A program made the position numbers and the translations under genes. A stretch of DNA of 34,973 nucleotides from DATCJA01 sp963814955 (GTDB lineage: Bacteria > Acidobacteriota > Vicinamibacteria > Vicinamibacterales > UBA2999): contig CAWFEX010000018.1 in assembly GCA_963814955.1 (NCBI GenBank), forward strand, positions 1 through 34,973. The letters are read 5' to 3'. This document shows, piece by piece, positions 8,420-17,597 of the stretch (positions are counted from its first letter, which is position 1; the number at the start of each line of letters is the position of its first letter). The notes beneath the pieces are model-generated. The model saw only the letters and a program-made list of their open reading frames with translations, did no database searches and was not told the DNA's origin.

Positions 8420-9304
8420 ATGAACATCGGGCGCCGAGTGCCACTCCTGTTTGTCCTGTTGGCACTATGTGCAGGCCCGGCCTGGGCACAGGTGGACGTA
8501 TCCGGGTTGTGGCGGCCGCTGCCCCGCAATCAGGACGGCAGCGGCATGACCGGTGATGCGGCGGGAGTTCCACTCAGCGCCGAGGGGCAGTGGCGCGCTC
8601 AGAGCTGGTCGCCAGACGACTTCGACACGGCCGAGTGGGTTTGCCGCCCTCATGTCTGGGACTATTCACTCGAAGGTCCGCTTTCAGCGATGCGCCTCTG
8701 GACGGACACCGACGAGGCGACCCAAAAAACCTCGGCCTACCACGGCCATATCAATCAGGAAGAGCAGGAAACAACGATCTGGATGGACGGCCGGCCTCAT
8801 CCTCCGGAGAACGCCGTGCACACCTGGAGCGGATTCTCGACCGGCGAATGGGATGGCGACACGCTCGTGGTCACCACAACCCATGTCAAAGAGGCGTACA
8901 TCCGGCGCTCGGGACTGATGCGGAGCGATAAGACCGTGGTGCGCACGCGGTGGCGCCGCATGGGCGACTTCCTGCAGGCCACCGTGATTCTGTACGATCC
9001 GATTCTCCTGAACGGCCCCTACATTCGAACCACGATGATGTGGGTCCATGATCCCGCCATGCGGATGGATCCCTATCCGTGTGAGGAGGCCACCGAAACG
9101 GCCGTCCCGCGCGGTTCCGTGCCTCATTTTCTGCCCGGGCAAAGCAGGCTGCCTGGATTGAACCCGAAGCTCGCGGACAGGTTCAACACGCCGTATCAGG
9201 CCAGGCTCGGTGGGCCAGAGACGATGTACCCGGAATACATCGCGAAGATGAAGACGATGCCCAAACCCGCTACCACGGCTCCGCCGGGATCGGATGGACC
9301 ATGA
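8420..9304 (+). CDS. secreted GxWDGDTLVV-type protein (copy 3)
   Basis: The open frame extends upstream to 8312, but the ATG at 8420 gives a clear signal peptide (VPLLFVLLALCAGPAWAQ), so I chose it. The mature protein starts VDVSGLWRPL and shows WVCRPHVWDYSLEGP, TSAYHGHINQEEQETTIWMDG, GEWDGDTLVVTTTHVKEAYIRRSG and LQATVILYDP. These blocks match the GxW secreted family, though the N-terminal TADGxPDL block is reduced to SGLW. The stop codon overlaps the ATG of the next gene (ATGA), implying translational coupling with the metallo-beta-lactamase-fold protein. Confidence 0.75.
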   Translation: MNIGRRVPLLFVLLALCAGPAWAQVDVSGLWRPLPRNQDGSGMTGDAAGVPLSAEGQWRAQSWSPDDFDTAEWVCRPHVWDYSLEGPLSAMRLWTDTDEATQKTSAYHGHINQEEQETTIWMDGRPHPPENAVHTWSGFSTGEWDGDTLVVTTTHVKEAYIRRSGLMRSDKTVVRTRWRRMGDFLQATVILYDPILLNGPYIRTTMMWVHDPAMRMDPYPCEEATETAVPRGSVPHFLPGQSRLPGLNPKLADRFNTPYQARLGGPETMYPEYIAKMKTMPKPATTAPPGSDGP

Positions 9305-10321
9305 CAAGACTGTGGTTGCCCGCCATTGCGTGTCTCGGGCTTATTGCGTTCGCGGAGTCCGTCTCGACGCAGGGAAATCAGGCTGCCAATCGCGAGACCG
9401 TCTGGCCGCCACGATTGAGTGCACCCGCGCCGGGCGAGGTCCAGGTGCTTCCGGTCCAGGGCAAGGTTCACGTAATCATCGGCGCAGGGAGCAACATCAC
9501 CGTCCAGGCCGGCGACGACGGCGTGCTGCTGGTCGATGCGGGGCTCGCGTCGATGAGTCCAAAGGTCCTGGCGGCGCTCAAGACGATCTCCAACCGGCCG
9601 CTCAGATACATCATCAACACGACAGAGTTCGACGAATACGTGGGCGGGAACGCGGCTATCGCGGATACCGGCGAGATAATTCCGTTCCGTGCGCCCGACT
9701 ATACCGCCGGACCTCAGGGTGCGCTCGACATTACCCGGGCATCGGTCATCTCTTACTACACCCTGCTTCACAGGGTCGCAGGACCAGAGGGCAAGGCGCC
9801 TCGTATTCCAGAGGCAGGATGGCCAGACAACACCTTCTCGATCGAGCAGAAGCGGCTCTACTTCAACGATGAGCCGGTAGTCATTACGCACCTGCCGTCG
9901 AATACGGACAGCAACAGTGTCGTTCTTTTCCGCAAATCGGACGTCGTCAGCGCCGGAGGTTTGCTCGATCTCACGACGTACCCGGTGATCGACGTCGCGC
10001 GGCGGTGGCAGCATCCAGGCCATCGTCGATGCATTGAATCGCCTCATCGATATCACGGTGCCGGCGTCTCATGCGGGCGGCGGCACCCTGGTTATCCCGG
10101 GGCACGGACGGATCGCCGATCACGCCGAGGTGGTCTACTACCGTGACATGACGACGATTATTCGCGATCGGGTCCAGGACATGGTCAAGAAGGGAATGAC
10201 GCTCGCACAGGTGAAGGCGGCCAGACCCTCCCGCGACTACGACACGCGCTACGGCAAGCAGACCGGAGCCTGGACGACGGACAAGTTCATAGAGGCGGTG
10301 TATCAGAGCTTCAAGAAGTAG
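9301..10321 (+). CDS. exported metallo-beta-lactamase-fold protein with a degenerate metal motif, frameshifted
   Basis: Starts with an ATG overlapping the upstream stop. A signal peptide (PAIACLGLIAFAESVSTQ) is followed by VHVIIGAGSNITVQAGDDGVLLVDAG, the usual opening of this fold. Where active enzymes have NTHxHxDHVGGN, this protein reads NTTEFDEYVGGN: the three motif histidines and the aspartate are replaced by T, F, Y and E. Later blocks are LPSNTDSNSVVLFRKSDVV, GGLLDLTTYPVIDVA, then after a frameshift near 10000 GGSIQAIVDALNRLID, TLVIPGHGRIADHAEV and VQDMVKKGMTLAQVKAARP. It probably lacks the normal di-metal site. A second paralogue with a less altered motif is at 22028-22960. Confidence 0.8.
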
Positions 10322-10352
10322 TTGGTAGCAGGGTTTGAAAGGAGACGATCTC

Positions 10353-10742
10353 ATGAGACGCAGGGTCCTGCTGATTTGTGCCGGCATCGCCCTTCTCGCC
10401 GGCGCCGACCGGGTGTTCGCGCATCACTCGTTCTCGGCGACGTACGATTCGAGCCAGAAGGTCGAGATCGAGGGACTCGTAAAGGAGTTCGTGTGGCGCA
10501 ATCCTCATTCATTCATGAGGCTTGACGTCATGGACAAGGACGGGACAACGAAGACCTGGACGCTCGAGTGGGGTTCGACGAACGACTTGACGCAGGCCAA
10601 GATCACGAGGACGACGCTGAAGCCCGGAGATCGGCTCCAGGTGTCCGGTGAAGCGCCGCGCGATCCGTCGTCGCTCCGCCTGCTCATCTCGACGGTGAAG
10701 CGGCCCAGTGACGGTTTCGAGTGGAGAGGCAGGGTCGAGTAG
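10353..10742 (+). CDS. DUF6152 family exported protein (copy 3)
   Basis: A 129-residue protein. The ATG at 10353 follows AAAGGAG eight bases upstream and is preferred over an in-frame ATG at 10335. The signal peptide (VLLICAGIALLAGADRVFA) precedes HHSFSATYDSSQKVEIEGLV. Then VWRNPHSFMRLDVMDKDG, WTLEWGSTNDL, LKPGDRLQVSGEAPRDPS and LLISTVKRPSDGFEW. The PADGYSF/PSDGFEW ending is shared with copy 1, so copies 1 and 3 form a closer pair. The next gene starts a few bases later. Confidence 0.85.
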   Translation: MRRRVLLICAGIALLAGADRVFAHHSFSATYDSSQKVEIEGLVKEFVWRNPHSFMRLDVMDKDGTTKTWTLEWGSTNDLTQAKITRTTLKPGDRLQVSGEAPRDPSSLRLLISTVKRPSDGFEWRGRVE

Positions 10743-10746
10743 GCAT

Positions 10747-11523
10747 ATGTCCCGGTCCTGGCTCTTTCTTCCACTGGTCGCCGGTCTGCTCGTCGCATCC
10801 GTCCCCGCCGACCTCGACGCACAGGGACGCGGGCGGGCCGGCGGCGCGGGCCCTGCTCCGACGGCTCGCGCGCTCGCTCCGAAAGACTTCACCGGGTACT
10901 GGGTATCCGTCGTGACCGAGCACTGGCACCTGCGGATGATGATGCCTCCGAAGGGCGACTACGCCATGCTGCCCCTCAATCCTGAGGGCCGAAAGGTCGC
11001 CGACGCGTGGGATCCTGCAAAGGATCGAGCGTCCGGCAATGAATGCAGGTCGTATGGCGCCGCAGCAATCATGCGTGTGCCCGGTCGGCTCTACATCCAC
11101 TGGGTCGATGACAACACGTTGCAGATGGACACCGACTCGGGGACGCAGACCCGCATGTTGCGGTTCGGCGGTACGCCGCCTGCGTCGAAGGAACTCCAGT
11201 GGCAGGGCTCTTCGGTGGCCGCGTGGGAGGGCATCCAGCGCGGGCGGGGAGCGAAGCCCACGGGCCAGCTTCGCGTAACCACAACCGGCATGCGCCCGGG
11301 GTATTTGCGCAAGAACGGCGCTCCCTACAGCGAAAACGCGCGGCTGGATGAATACTTCGAAACGTTCACGGAGCCGAATGGCGATACGTGGCTCGTGGAC
11401 ACGATGATCGTCACCGATCCGCAGTACCTGACGCAGCCGTACGCAACAACCTATCCCTTCAAGAAAATTCCGGATCGTTCGGGATGGGATCCGACACCGT
11501 GCCGAGTGGACGAGCCGCGATAA
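10747..11523 (+). CDS. exported hypothetical protein of the GxW group (copy 4)
   Basis: A protein of 258 residues from the ATG at 10747. The signal peptide (LFLPLVAGLLVASVPADLDAQ) is followed by a Gly/Arg/Ala-rich linker. Then come APKDFTGYWVSVVTEHWHLRMM, DPAKDRASGNECRSYGAAAIM, PGRLYIHWVDDNTLQMDTDSG, GQLRVTTTGMRPGYLRKNGAPYS and TWLVDTMIVTDPQYLTQP. The FTGYW opening, the R-V-T-T-T strand and the final P-T-P-C-R segment relate it loosely to the neighbouring GxW-type proteins. It sits directly downstream of a DUF6152 gene, repeating the pairing seen elsewhere. Function unknown. Confidence 0.7.
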   Translation: MSRSWLFLPLVAGLLVASVPADLDAQGRGRAGGAGPAPTARALAPKDFTGYWVSVVTEHWHLRMMMPPKGDYAMLPLNPEGRKVADAWDPAKDRASGNECRSYGAAAIMRVPGRLYIHWVDDNTLQMDTDSGTQTRMLRFGGTPPASKELQWQGSSVAAWEGIQRGRGAKPTGQLRVTTTGMRPGYLRKNGAPYSENARLDEYFETFTEPNGDTWLVDTMIVTDPQYLTQPYATTYPFKKIPDRSGWDPTPCRVDEPR

Positions 11524-11549
11524 TGCTCCGCGGCCCGGAGGATCGATAT

Positions 11550-12656
11550 ATGCGCACACTTCTCGTTGCCGTCGCTGCCTTCACGCTGGTGACCGCTTAC
11601 GGAATTACAGGGCGCGCGCAGGGTGGCGGCGCGCCGCAAGCCGGGTCTGCCCCTGTCGGAACCGCGGACGCGGGAAAGGCCCATTACGCCTTCGGCAACA
11701 CGTCGTGCAGCAACTGCCACGGCACGGAGGGACAAGGCGCGTTCGGGCCGCCGCTCGCGGGACGGAAACTCACGTATCAGCGCTTCAGGGCGTACGTGCG
11801 TAACCCGCTCGGCCGCATGCCGGCGTACATCGAGTCGGAGCTGACGGATCAGGAAATCGCGGACATCGTGGTGTACTTCAACAGCCTGCCTCCGGCGCCG
11901 AAGCCGGCTCCATGGCGGACGCCGCTGCCAGTCGGCGCACCGCGCGGGCAGCAGCTGGCCATCGCCGTGATCGGCTGCGCGCAGTGCCACGGAGCGACCT
12001 TCGAGACGCCGCGCCATGGCGCCGCCGAAGTCTCAGGCGATTTCGAGTGGTTCAAGCACATGGTGTACGACCACACCACCGGTCAGCGAGAACAGTGGGC
12101 GCTGCTCGATCGATCGCTGCAGCCGGTCACCCCGTACGGTGCCGGACCTCCTGGTCGCAATCGAATCCGGATGGGCAACTATTCGCGCCAGCGGCTGCCC
12201 GAGTCGATCCTCAGGGAAATGTGGGACTGGGCGAGCGACCTCGGCGTGCACCTTGCGGTCTTGAGGGGACAGATCACCGCTGGTGAAACCGGCCCGAACG
12301 GCGCGACTTACACGGTCGGCGTGACCAATACGGGGGTCAAAGGCAAGGGCGTCACCAACGAGGATGTCACGGTCGCCGTGGCCCTCCCGTCGGGCGCGAA
12401 GGTCGTCAGCACGACCGGCGGCGGGTATGAGGGAGTCAAGCACGACGAGGAGATGAAGAGCGACGTCGCCATGTGGCGAATCCCCAGCATGGCGGCGGGG
12501 GACCGTCAGTCGTTCACGATCACCCTTGCGGCGCCGGCCTCGGAGCTGCGCGGACGGATCCGCTGGGCCAAGCCGGCCGTCAAGGCCGACACCGAAGTTG
12601 ATTTTGCGCTCGCGACCGGTGGTCGCGGGGGACGCGGGGGGCGCGGGGGCGTTTGA
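11550..12656 (+). CDS. exported diheme cytochrome c with a C-terminal beta domain
   Basis: A 368-residue protein from the ATG at 11550, with GGAGG nine bases upstream. The signal peptide ends near GRAQGG. The first cytochrome c domain has CSNCHGTEGQGAFGPPLAG with LGRMPAYIESELTDQEIADI, whose Met is the likely sixth ligand. A second haem motif is CAQCHGATFETPRHGA. The C-terminal part (YTVGVTNTG, VTVAVALPSGAKVVSTTGGGY, AGDRQSFTITL) looks like a DUF11/CARDB-type beta sandwich. It ends in a Gly-Arg repeat (GGRGGRGGRGG). Probably a periplasmic or surface electron carrier working with the membrane proteins encoded next. Confidence 0.8.
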   Translation: MRTLLVAVAAFTLVTAYGITGRAQGGGAPQAGSAPVGTADAGKAHYAFGNTSCSNCHGTEGQGAFGPPLAGRKLTYQRFRAYVRNPLGRMPAYIESELTDQEIADIVVYFNSLPPAPKPAPWRTPLPVGAPRGQQLAIAVIGCAQCHGATFETPRHGAAEVSGDFEWFKHMVYDHTTGQREQWALLDRSLQPVTPYGAGPPGRNRIRMGNYSRQRLPESILREMWDWASDLGVHLAVLRGQITAGETGPNGATYTVGVTNTGVKGKGVTNEDVTVAVALPSGAKVVSTTGGGYEGVKHDEEMKSDVAMWRIPSMAAGDRQSFTITLAAPASELRGRIRWAKPAVKADTEVDFALATGGRGGRGGRGGV

Positions 12657-12732
12657 GTCAACGCACTCGCGCGCGCCATCATGTGGCTGCGACGCGACGA
12701 TCGACTCCTATTGAAAGGACGCAGGCGACGTG

Positions 12733-13197
12733 ATGGCGGTGCTGAACTGGTTGGAGGCAACCGGGCTGTCGGTGTGGGTTCGTGAAGGCGAGAGTATCTG
12801 GGCGTTTCCCACAATCCTCACGCTGCACACTTTTGGCCTCGGTCTTCTTGTGGGCGCCAACACGATCGTTGACTTGCGCCTGCTCGGGATTGGTCGCCGC
12901 ATGCCGCTGGAACCGCTGCGGCCGCTGTTCAAGGTCATGTGGGGCGGGTTCTGGCTCAACGCCGTGACCGGATCGCTGCTGTTCGCTGCCGATGCAACCG
13001 GACGCGGCACCTCGCTGTTCTTTCTCGCCAAGCTCGTATTCGTGGCGATTGGTGTCTTCGCGATGGTCGCGATCAAGCGATCCATGTTCGATGCGCCTCC
13101 AGAGGCGCGAACCGGTTCTCCGAAGTTGATGGCGCTGGTGTCGCTGGCTGCCTGGACGGCGGCGATTACGACGGGCCGTCTGCTCGCCTACGTGTAA
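12733..13197 (+). CDS. DUF6644-like integral membrane protein
   Basis: A 154-residue membrane protein, started at the ATG at 12733 (a GTG sits one codon upstream). It begins NWLEATGLSVWVREGESIWAF, then TILTLHTFGLGLLVGANTIVDLRLLGIG, the pattern I associate with DUF6644. About four hydrophobic segments follow, the last being LVSLAAWTAAITTGRLLAY. His in TLHTFG and the basic cytoplasmic loops suggest a haem- or quinone-associated membrane protein, but this is inference. The next gene encodes a longer protein ending in a similar domain, and the preceding gene is a cytochrome c, so the three may form one redox unit. Confidence 0.7.
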   Translation: MAVLNWLEATGLSVWVREGESIWAFPTILTLHTFGLGLLVGANTIVDLRLLGIGRRMPLEPLRPLFKVMWGGFWLNAVTGSLLFAADATGRGTSLFFLAKLVFVAIGVFAMVAIKRSMFDAPPEARTGSPKLMALVSLAAWTAAITTGRLLAYV

Positions 13198-13210
13198 CAA
13201 GGACAAAGAT

Positions 13211-14156
13211 ATGTTTTTCGGAGTCAATATTCCGCACCTCCACCTGCTGCTCAATCACGTGCCGACGGTGGGATCTGTCGTCGGGGTCGGTCTGCTGCTT
13301 CTTGCGATCGTGCGGCGCAACGACCATCTCGTGCACTCCAGCCTCGAAGTGCTGTTTGTCGTGGCGATGCTGACCCTGCCCGTCTACCTGACGGGAGTGG
13401 CGGCTGAAGAAGCGGTAGAGGGTCTCGCCGGTGTGGCGGACAATGCCGTCGAGACGCACGAAGCGGCGGCGCTCCTGGCGTTCATCTGGATGCAGTTGAC
13501 AGGCCTCGTCGCGTGGCTCGGTCTGTGGCAGAGCCGCCGCAACTCGCGCGTCTCGCGTCCGGTGGTCGCCTCAGTTCTGCTGCTTTCTGTCCTGACGCTG
13601 GCGTTGATGGGGCGGGCCGCGACGATCGGAGGCGAGATTCGTCATCCGGAGATCACAGCCGAGGGTCTGGAGGTCGGCGCACCGACGGGGTGGCTCACGA
13701 GCGCGAACATCGGCTCGTTCGTCACGGATTTCCCGTGGGTGTGGCCGGCCGCGGAAACGCTGCATTTCCTCGGGTTGTGTCTCGTGTTCGGCGTGCTGCT
13801 GGCAGTGAATCTGCGCATTCTCGGCGCGATGAAAGGCCTGTCGTTTGCGGCGATGCACCGCCTCCTGCCATGGGGCGTCCTCGGGCTCGGCATGAATCTC
13901 ATCACCGGCATGCTGTTCTTCATCGCCGCGGCCAACCAGTACACGCAGAATATCGCCTTCTACTGGAAGGTCTCGTTCCTCGTGACTGGCGGGCGTGCAT
14001 TTCCTCTATCTCACCGTTTTCAGCAAGACCTGGGCGTTGAAAGTCGGCGAAGAGGCTGCGGTGCTCGACAAGGCGGTGGCCGTGACGGGAATCGGGCTGT
14101 GGGTGGGAGTCATCTACTGGGGCCGCATGCTGCCGTTCATCGGCAACGCGTTCTGA
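13211..14156 (+). CDS. multi-spanning membrane protein, DUF2231-like plus DUF6644-like, frameshifted
   Basis: Starts at ATG 13211 with AAGGA upstream. The N-terminal half (HLHLLLNHVPTVGSVVGVGLLLL, AMLTLPVYLTGVAAEEAVE, VETHEAAALLAFIWMQLTGLVAW) resembles DUF2231-type membrane domains with conserved histidines. The C-terminal half (VWPAAETLHFLGLCLVFGVLLAVNLRILGAMKG, MNLITGMLFFIAAANQY) is like DUF6644. Near 13990 the frame changes. The correct C-terminus continues as GVHFLYLTVFSKTWAL and GLWVGVIYWGRMLPFIGNAF, stopping at 14156. Total about 314 residues with eight or more membrane segments. The ETHEAAA and ETLHFLG histidines could be haem ligands. The frameshift is probably an indel error. Confidence 0.7.
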
Positions 14157-14179
14157 GAACGATGTCTCGCGCCTTCGCC

Positions 14180-14235
14180 TTTTGACCTTTGACTTTTGAC
14201 TTTTGACTTTTGACCTTTGACCTTTGACTTTTGAC
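14180..14235. repeat. seven-base tandem repeat (YTTTGAC), 8 units
   Basis: Eight perfect tandem units of seven bases (TTTTGAC or CTTTGAC) follow the membrane-protein gene. The complementary unit (GTCAAAG) recurs at 2609-2636. The repeat is intergenic here and within an open frame there. Confidence 0.9.
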
Positions 14236-14267
14236 CTACAGATGTCACTAGTCGACCTGGGTGTCGC

Positions 14268-14384
14268 GTGATCGTCGTGCCGGTTGCTCTCGTCGTGATC
14301 GTCGCCCTCTCGATGCTGGGTGCGGCGGGGCGATGGATTGACGCGAGCGCGGACCGGCACGACGCCCAGACGGATCCTGAGTAG
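14268..14384 (+). CDS. possible small single-span membrane protein (38 residues)
   Basis: A GTG-started frame encodes a hydrophobic segment (VIVVPVALVVIVALSMLGAAG) followed by a polar tail RWIDASADRHDAQTDPE and a TAG stop. The composition is that of a small membrane protein, but there is no convincing ribosome-binding site, so this is tentative. Apart from this and the heptamer array, the 14157-14456 gap holds nothing I can identify. Confidence 0.3.
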   Translation: MIVVPVALVVIVALSMLGAAGRWIDASADRHDAQTDPE

Positions 14385-14456
14385 GTACCCGTCGGCTTAG
14401 GCTCTCGGCCGCTACGGTCTTCTCCGGCCGCTGACCTTTGTAATTCGGAGCACACC

Positions 14457-16170
14457 ATGAAAAGGCAAACGCTGTTTGTCGCGACGCTGACAGCAGGTGC
14501 TGTCGCCGTTGCCGCTGTTGCAATGTACGTCCGCGGCTTCGCACAGACCCCGCCGCAGACAGCCGCAGACGTGATTCTGTCCAACGGCAAGATCATCACG
14601 GTCGACGCGAGGTTCTCCATCGCGCAGGCGGTGGCGATCAGAGGCGAACGAATTCTGGCCGTCGGCACCAACCAGGAGATCGCGCGGCTTGCGGGTCCGT
14701 CCACACGCCGAATCGACCTGCGCGGACGGTCGGTCGTTCCGGGACTCATCGACAACCACGCCCACTACATGGAAGAGGGCGTGCTGTGGACGGTCGAGCT
14801 GCGGCTGGACAACGTCGACACGCGCAAGCAGGCGCTCGAGATGATCCGCGCCAAGGCGAACTCGCTGAAGCCCGGCGACTGGGTCTACACGCTGGGCGGC
14901 TGGTCGCCCGATCAGTTCACCGACGACAAGCGTCCACTCACGAAGGACGAACTCGACAAAGTGGCGCCGAACAATCCAGTGCTGCTCCAGTTCACGCGCG
15001 CCGAGACCTACCTGAACAGCCGCGCGGTGGACGTGCTGGGGCTGGCCAAGCGGAAGGATCCGTGGATCAAACGTGACGGCGCCGGCCAGCCCACCGGTGT
15101 CCTCGACGCCGGCGGCGCGAACTTCGGCCCTGCCACCGGTGTGTCCGAGGCGATTCCGAGGCCCGACGATCGCGCAGGTTGAAGCAAACAGCATGGCGAT
15201 GATTCGCGAGCTGAATGCGTCGGGCCTTACCGCCTCGAGCGGGACGTGTCCCGACGAGTTCGTGCCGATCTTCCGCAAGTGGGCGGAGGAGAAGCGGTTG
15301 AACAAGCGCTTCTTCTGCCTCGTTGCGGTGAACATGGGCGGCAACGCGGAAACGGTCACGAAGAACCTGCCTCAGGTGGCGAACGTGAAGCTGTTCCAGG
15401 GTGACAACTGGGTGGATCACATCGCTTACGGTGAGGGGTTGTATGGGCCGGCCGGCGACAGCATGGTGGCGCCGAAGGGAACGCAGCCGCAGGAAGCCTT
15501 CGAGCAGTGGGGGCGGATTGCACGTGAAGTGGCGAGAGCGGGACTTCCGCTGCACTCGCATACGACACTCGACCACACGTTCAACGGGTTTCTCGACCAG
15601 ATCGAAAAGATCAACCGTGAATTCCCCGTGCGGAATCTCCGCTGGGTGCTCATCCACGACGAGCAGGTCAGTGCCGCGCATCTGGAGCGCATGAAGAATC
15701 TCGGTATCACCGCCGGCGTCCAGCCGCGCGCGACGATCATGGGCGGGATCTACCACCGTGCCCACGGCGACCGTGCGTACACCATGCCGGATTTCCGGCT
15801 GATCCAGAACAGCGGCATCATCTGGGGCCTTGGTACCGACGCCTTCGAGGTCAATCAGTACCGTCCGTTCGTCACGCTGTCGTTCGCAGTGACCGGAAAG
15901 ATGGTGGGAGGGACCGTTGTGAACCGGACCCCGGTCACCCGGGAAGAGGCATTGATTGCCCACACGCGCGGGAGCGCCTACCAGATCCTCCAGGAAAACA
16001 ACCTGGGATCGATTCAGGCGGGCAAGCTCGCGGACATGGTCGTGATCGATCGCGATTACCTCACTGTTCCGGTGGATCAGATCAAGGACATCAAGTCGGC
16101 GATGACCATTGTCGGAGGTCGCGTTGTGTACGACGCCGCAGCGGCAGGCACATCGCCCGCCACGCGGTAA
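14457..16170 (+). CDS. exported YtcJ-like amidohydrolase, frameshifted
   Basis: A protein of about 570 residues with a signal peptide or anchor (residues 5-29) before TPPQTAADVILSNGKIITVD, the start of the amidohydrolase_3 family (PF07969). The metal-binding HxH is in PGLIDNHAHYMEEG (His101, His103). Other family blocks are GDWVYTLGGWSPDQF, TRAETYLNSRAVDVLGL, PTGVLDAGG, LPLHSHTTLDHT, RWVLIHDEQVS, GTDAFEVNQYRPF, THTRGSAYQILQENNLGSIQAGKLADMVVIDRDYL. The frame changes near 15160 between EAIPR and PTIAQVEANSMAM. One indel restores the whole enzyme. Likely hydrolyses an amide or cyclic substrate outside the cytoplasm; substrate unknown. Confidence 0.85.
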
Positions 16171-16187
16171 ATGCGCTCGCGGAAGCC

Positions 16188-16285
16188 GTAGTGTCCGCCT
16201 TCACCCCTCGACGACGCTCGGGGTGCCCTGAGCGAAGTCGAAGGGCAGGCGGACCTGCGCGGGTCCGGGCTAAGCCGGACACTAC
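16188..16285. repeat. composite palindromic repeat after the amidohydrolase gene
   Basis: The segment starts GTAGTGTCCGCCT and the matching arm AGGCGGAC occurs at 16247-16254. Between them lies an inserted hairpin-like segment, 16205-16245, containing CGACGACGCTCGGGGTGCCC and GAGCGAAGTCGAAGGG. A second palindrome, GTCCGGGCTAAGCCGGAC, with ACTAC behind it, fills 16263-16285. The outer GTAGTGTCC and GGACACTAC ends are themselves inverted copies, so the whole unit is nested. Confidence 0.65.
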
Positions 16286-16301
16286 GTAGGGATTGAAACC
16301 G

Positions 16302-17424
16302 ATGCGTTCATTTTCCGTCTTCGCATTCGGTACTCATCGTGGGCCTCGCCGGCATTTCACTCACCGCCTCACAGGCGGCGCCGCCGCGGGTGCCCATGGC
16401 GGAGGAGGTGTTCAAGAACATTCAGGTGCTGAAAGGCATTCCCGTTGACGAGTTCATGGGAACGATGGGGTTTTTTTCTTCGTCGCTCGGCCTGAACTGC
16501 ACTGATTGTCACGTCGAGGAGAGCGGCGGGAGCTGGGCACGCTACGCCGACGACAACGCACTGAAGCGAATGGCGCGCGTCATGACGGTGATGGTCAATA
16601 CCATCAACCGCACGAATTTCGGCGGAAGGCAGGTGGTCACGTGCAACACCTGTCACCGCGGCAGTTCCAAGCCGAACGTCATGCCCAGTCTCAACGCCTT
16701 GTACGCCGAGCCGCCTCCCGACGAGCCCGGTGATCCGTTCGAACAGGCGCCCGGGCAGCCGCCGCCGGAGCAGGTGCTCGACAAGTACATCGCGGCGATC
16801 GGCGGTGCGCAGCGGATCGCGACCTTGACGAGTTTCACGGCCAAGGGCTCGTACATCGGTTTTGACGATGCGGACAAGGTCCCGATGGAGATGTTTGCGC
16901 GCGCTCCCGGCCAGCGCACGATCATCGTCCATGGCTTGTCGGGCGATACCGTGACCACGACCGACGGCCGGAACGGATGGATCGCGGCGCCGCCGGCGGA
17001 CAAGCCCGTTCCCCTGATGACGCTGACGGGGCAGGAGCTGGAAGGGGTGAAGGTCGAAGCCGAGGTCTTTTTCCCGGCGCGCATCAAGGAGATGCTGACA
17101 CGATGGCGCACGGGCGTTCCCGCGCTGCTCGATGACGATCGCGAGGTGCGCGTCATCCAGGGGAATACCGCAGGCGGCGCTGTGGTGACCCTGTGCTTCG
17201 ATTCCGAGACCGGTCTTCTCGTGCGGCTCGTGCGCTACGCGAATTCTCCGGTCGGCCGGCTCGTCACTCGAGTCGACTACGACGACTATCGCGATGTGGC
17301 CGGCGTCAAAATGCCGTTTGCGTGGACGGTCAGGTGGCTGAGCGGGAGGTCGACGTACACATTGACCGACGTGCAGCCGAACGTGCCGATTCCGGCGACT
17401 CGCTTCGCCTCACCGCGCCTGTAA
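16302..17424 (+). CDS. reaction-centre-type cytochrome c with C-terminal domain (copy 2)
   Basis: Paralogue of the cytochrome at 7119. An ATG at 16302 gives MRSFSVFAF. The rest of the signal peptide (LIVGLAGISLTASQAA) lies in another frame that is open from 16339, so a small indel probably lies between 16310 and 16339. The mature part has EVFKNIQVLKGIPVDEFMGTMG, then haem motifs CTDCH and CNTCH, then QVLDKYIAAIGGAQRIATLTS, FTAKGSYIGFDD, MEMFARAPGQRTIIVHG, DGRNGWIAAP and VDYDDYRDVAGVKMPFAWTV. Both haem motifs and the C-terminal domain align throughout with copy 1. Likely a periplasmic electron carrier. The TonB-dependent receptor gene follows. Confidence 0.8.
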
Positions 17425-17597
17425 ATTGTGCGACGAGGTGCCGGAGCGTCATCGCTGGCACCCTCCGTGGACCGTTCTCAAGACGGTTGTTGACCGTCCT
17501 CGCAGCGGGACTGTACGTTCCGCCTGCACAGTTACTCCAAGCCCAGACCAACGTCCGGCGACCAGCCTACGCTAAGGCGCAAATCTGCAGGAGGCTC

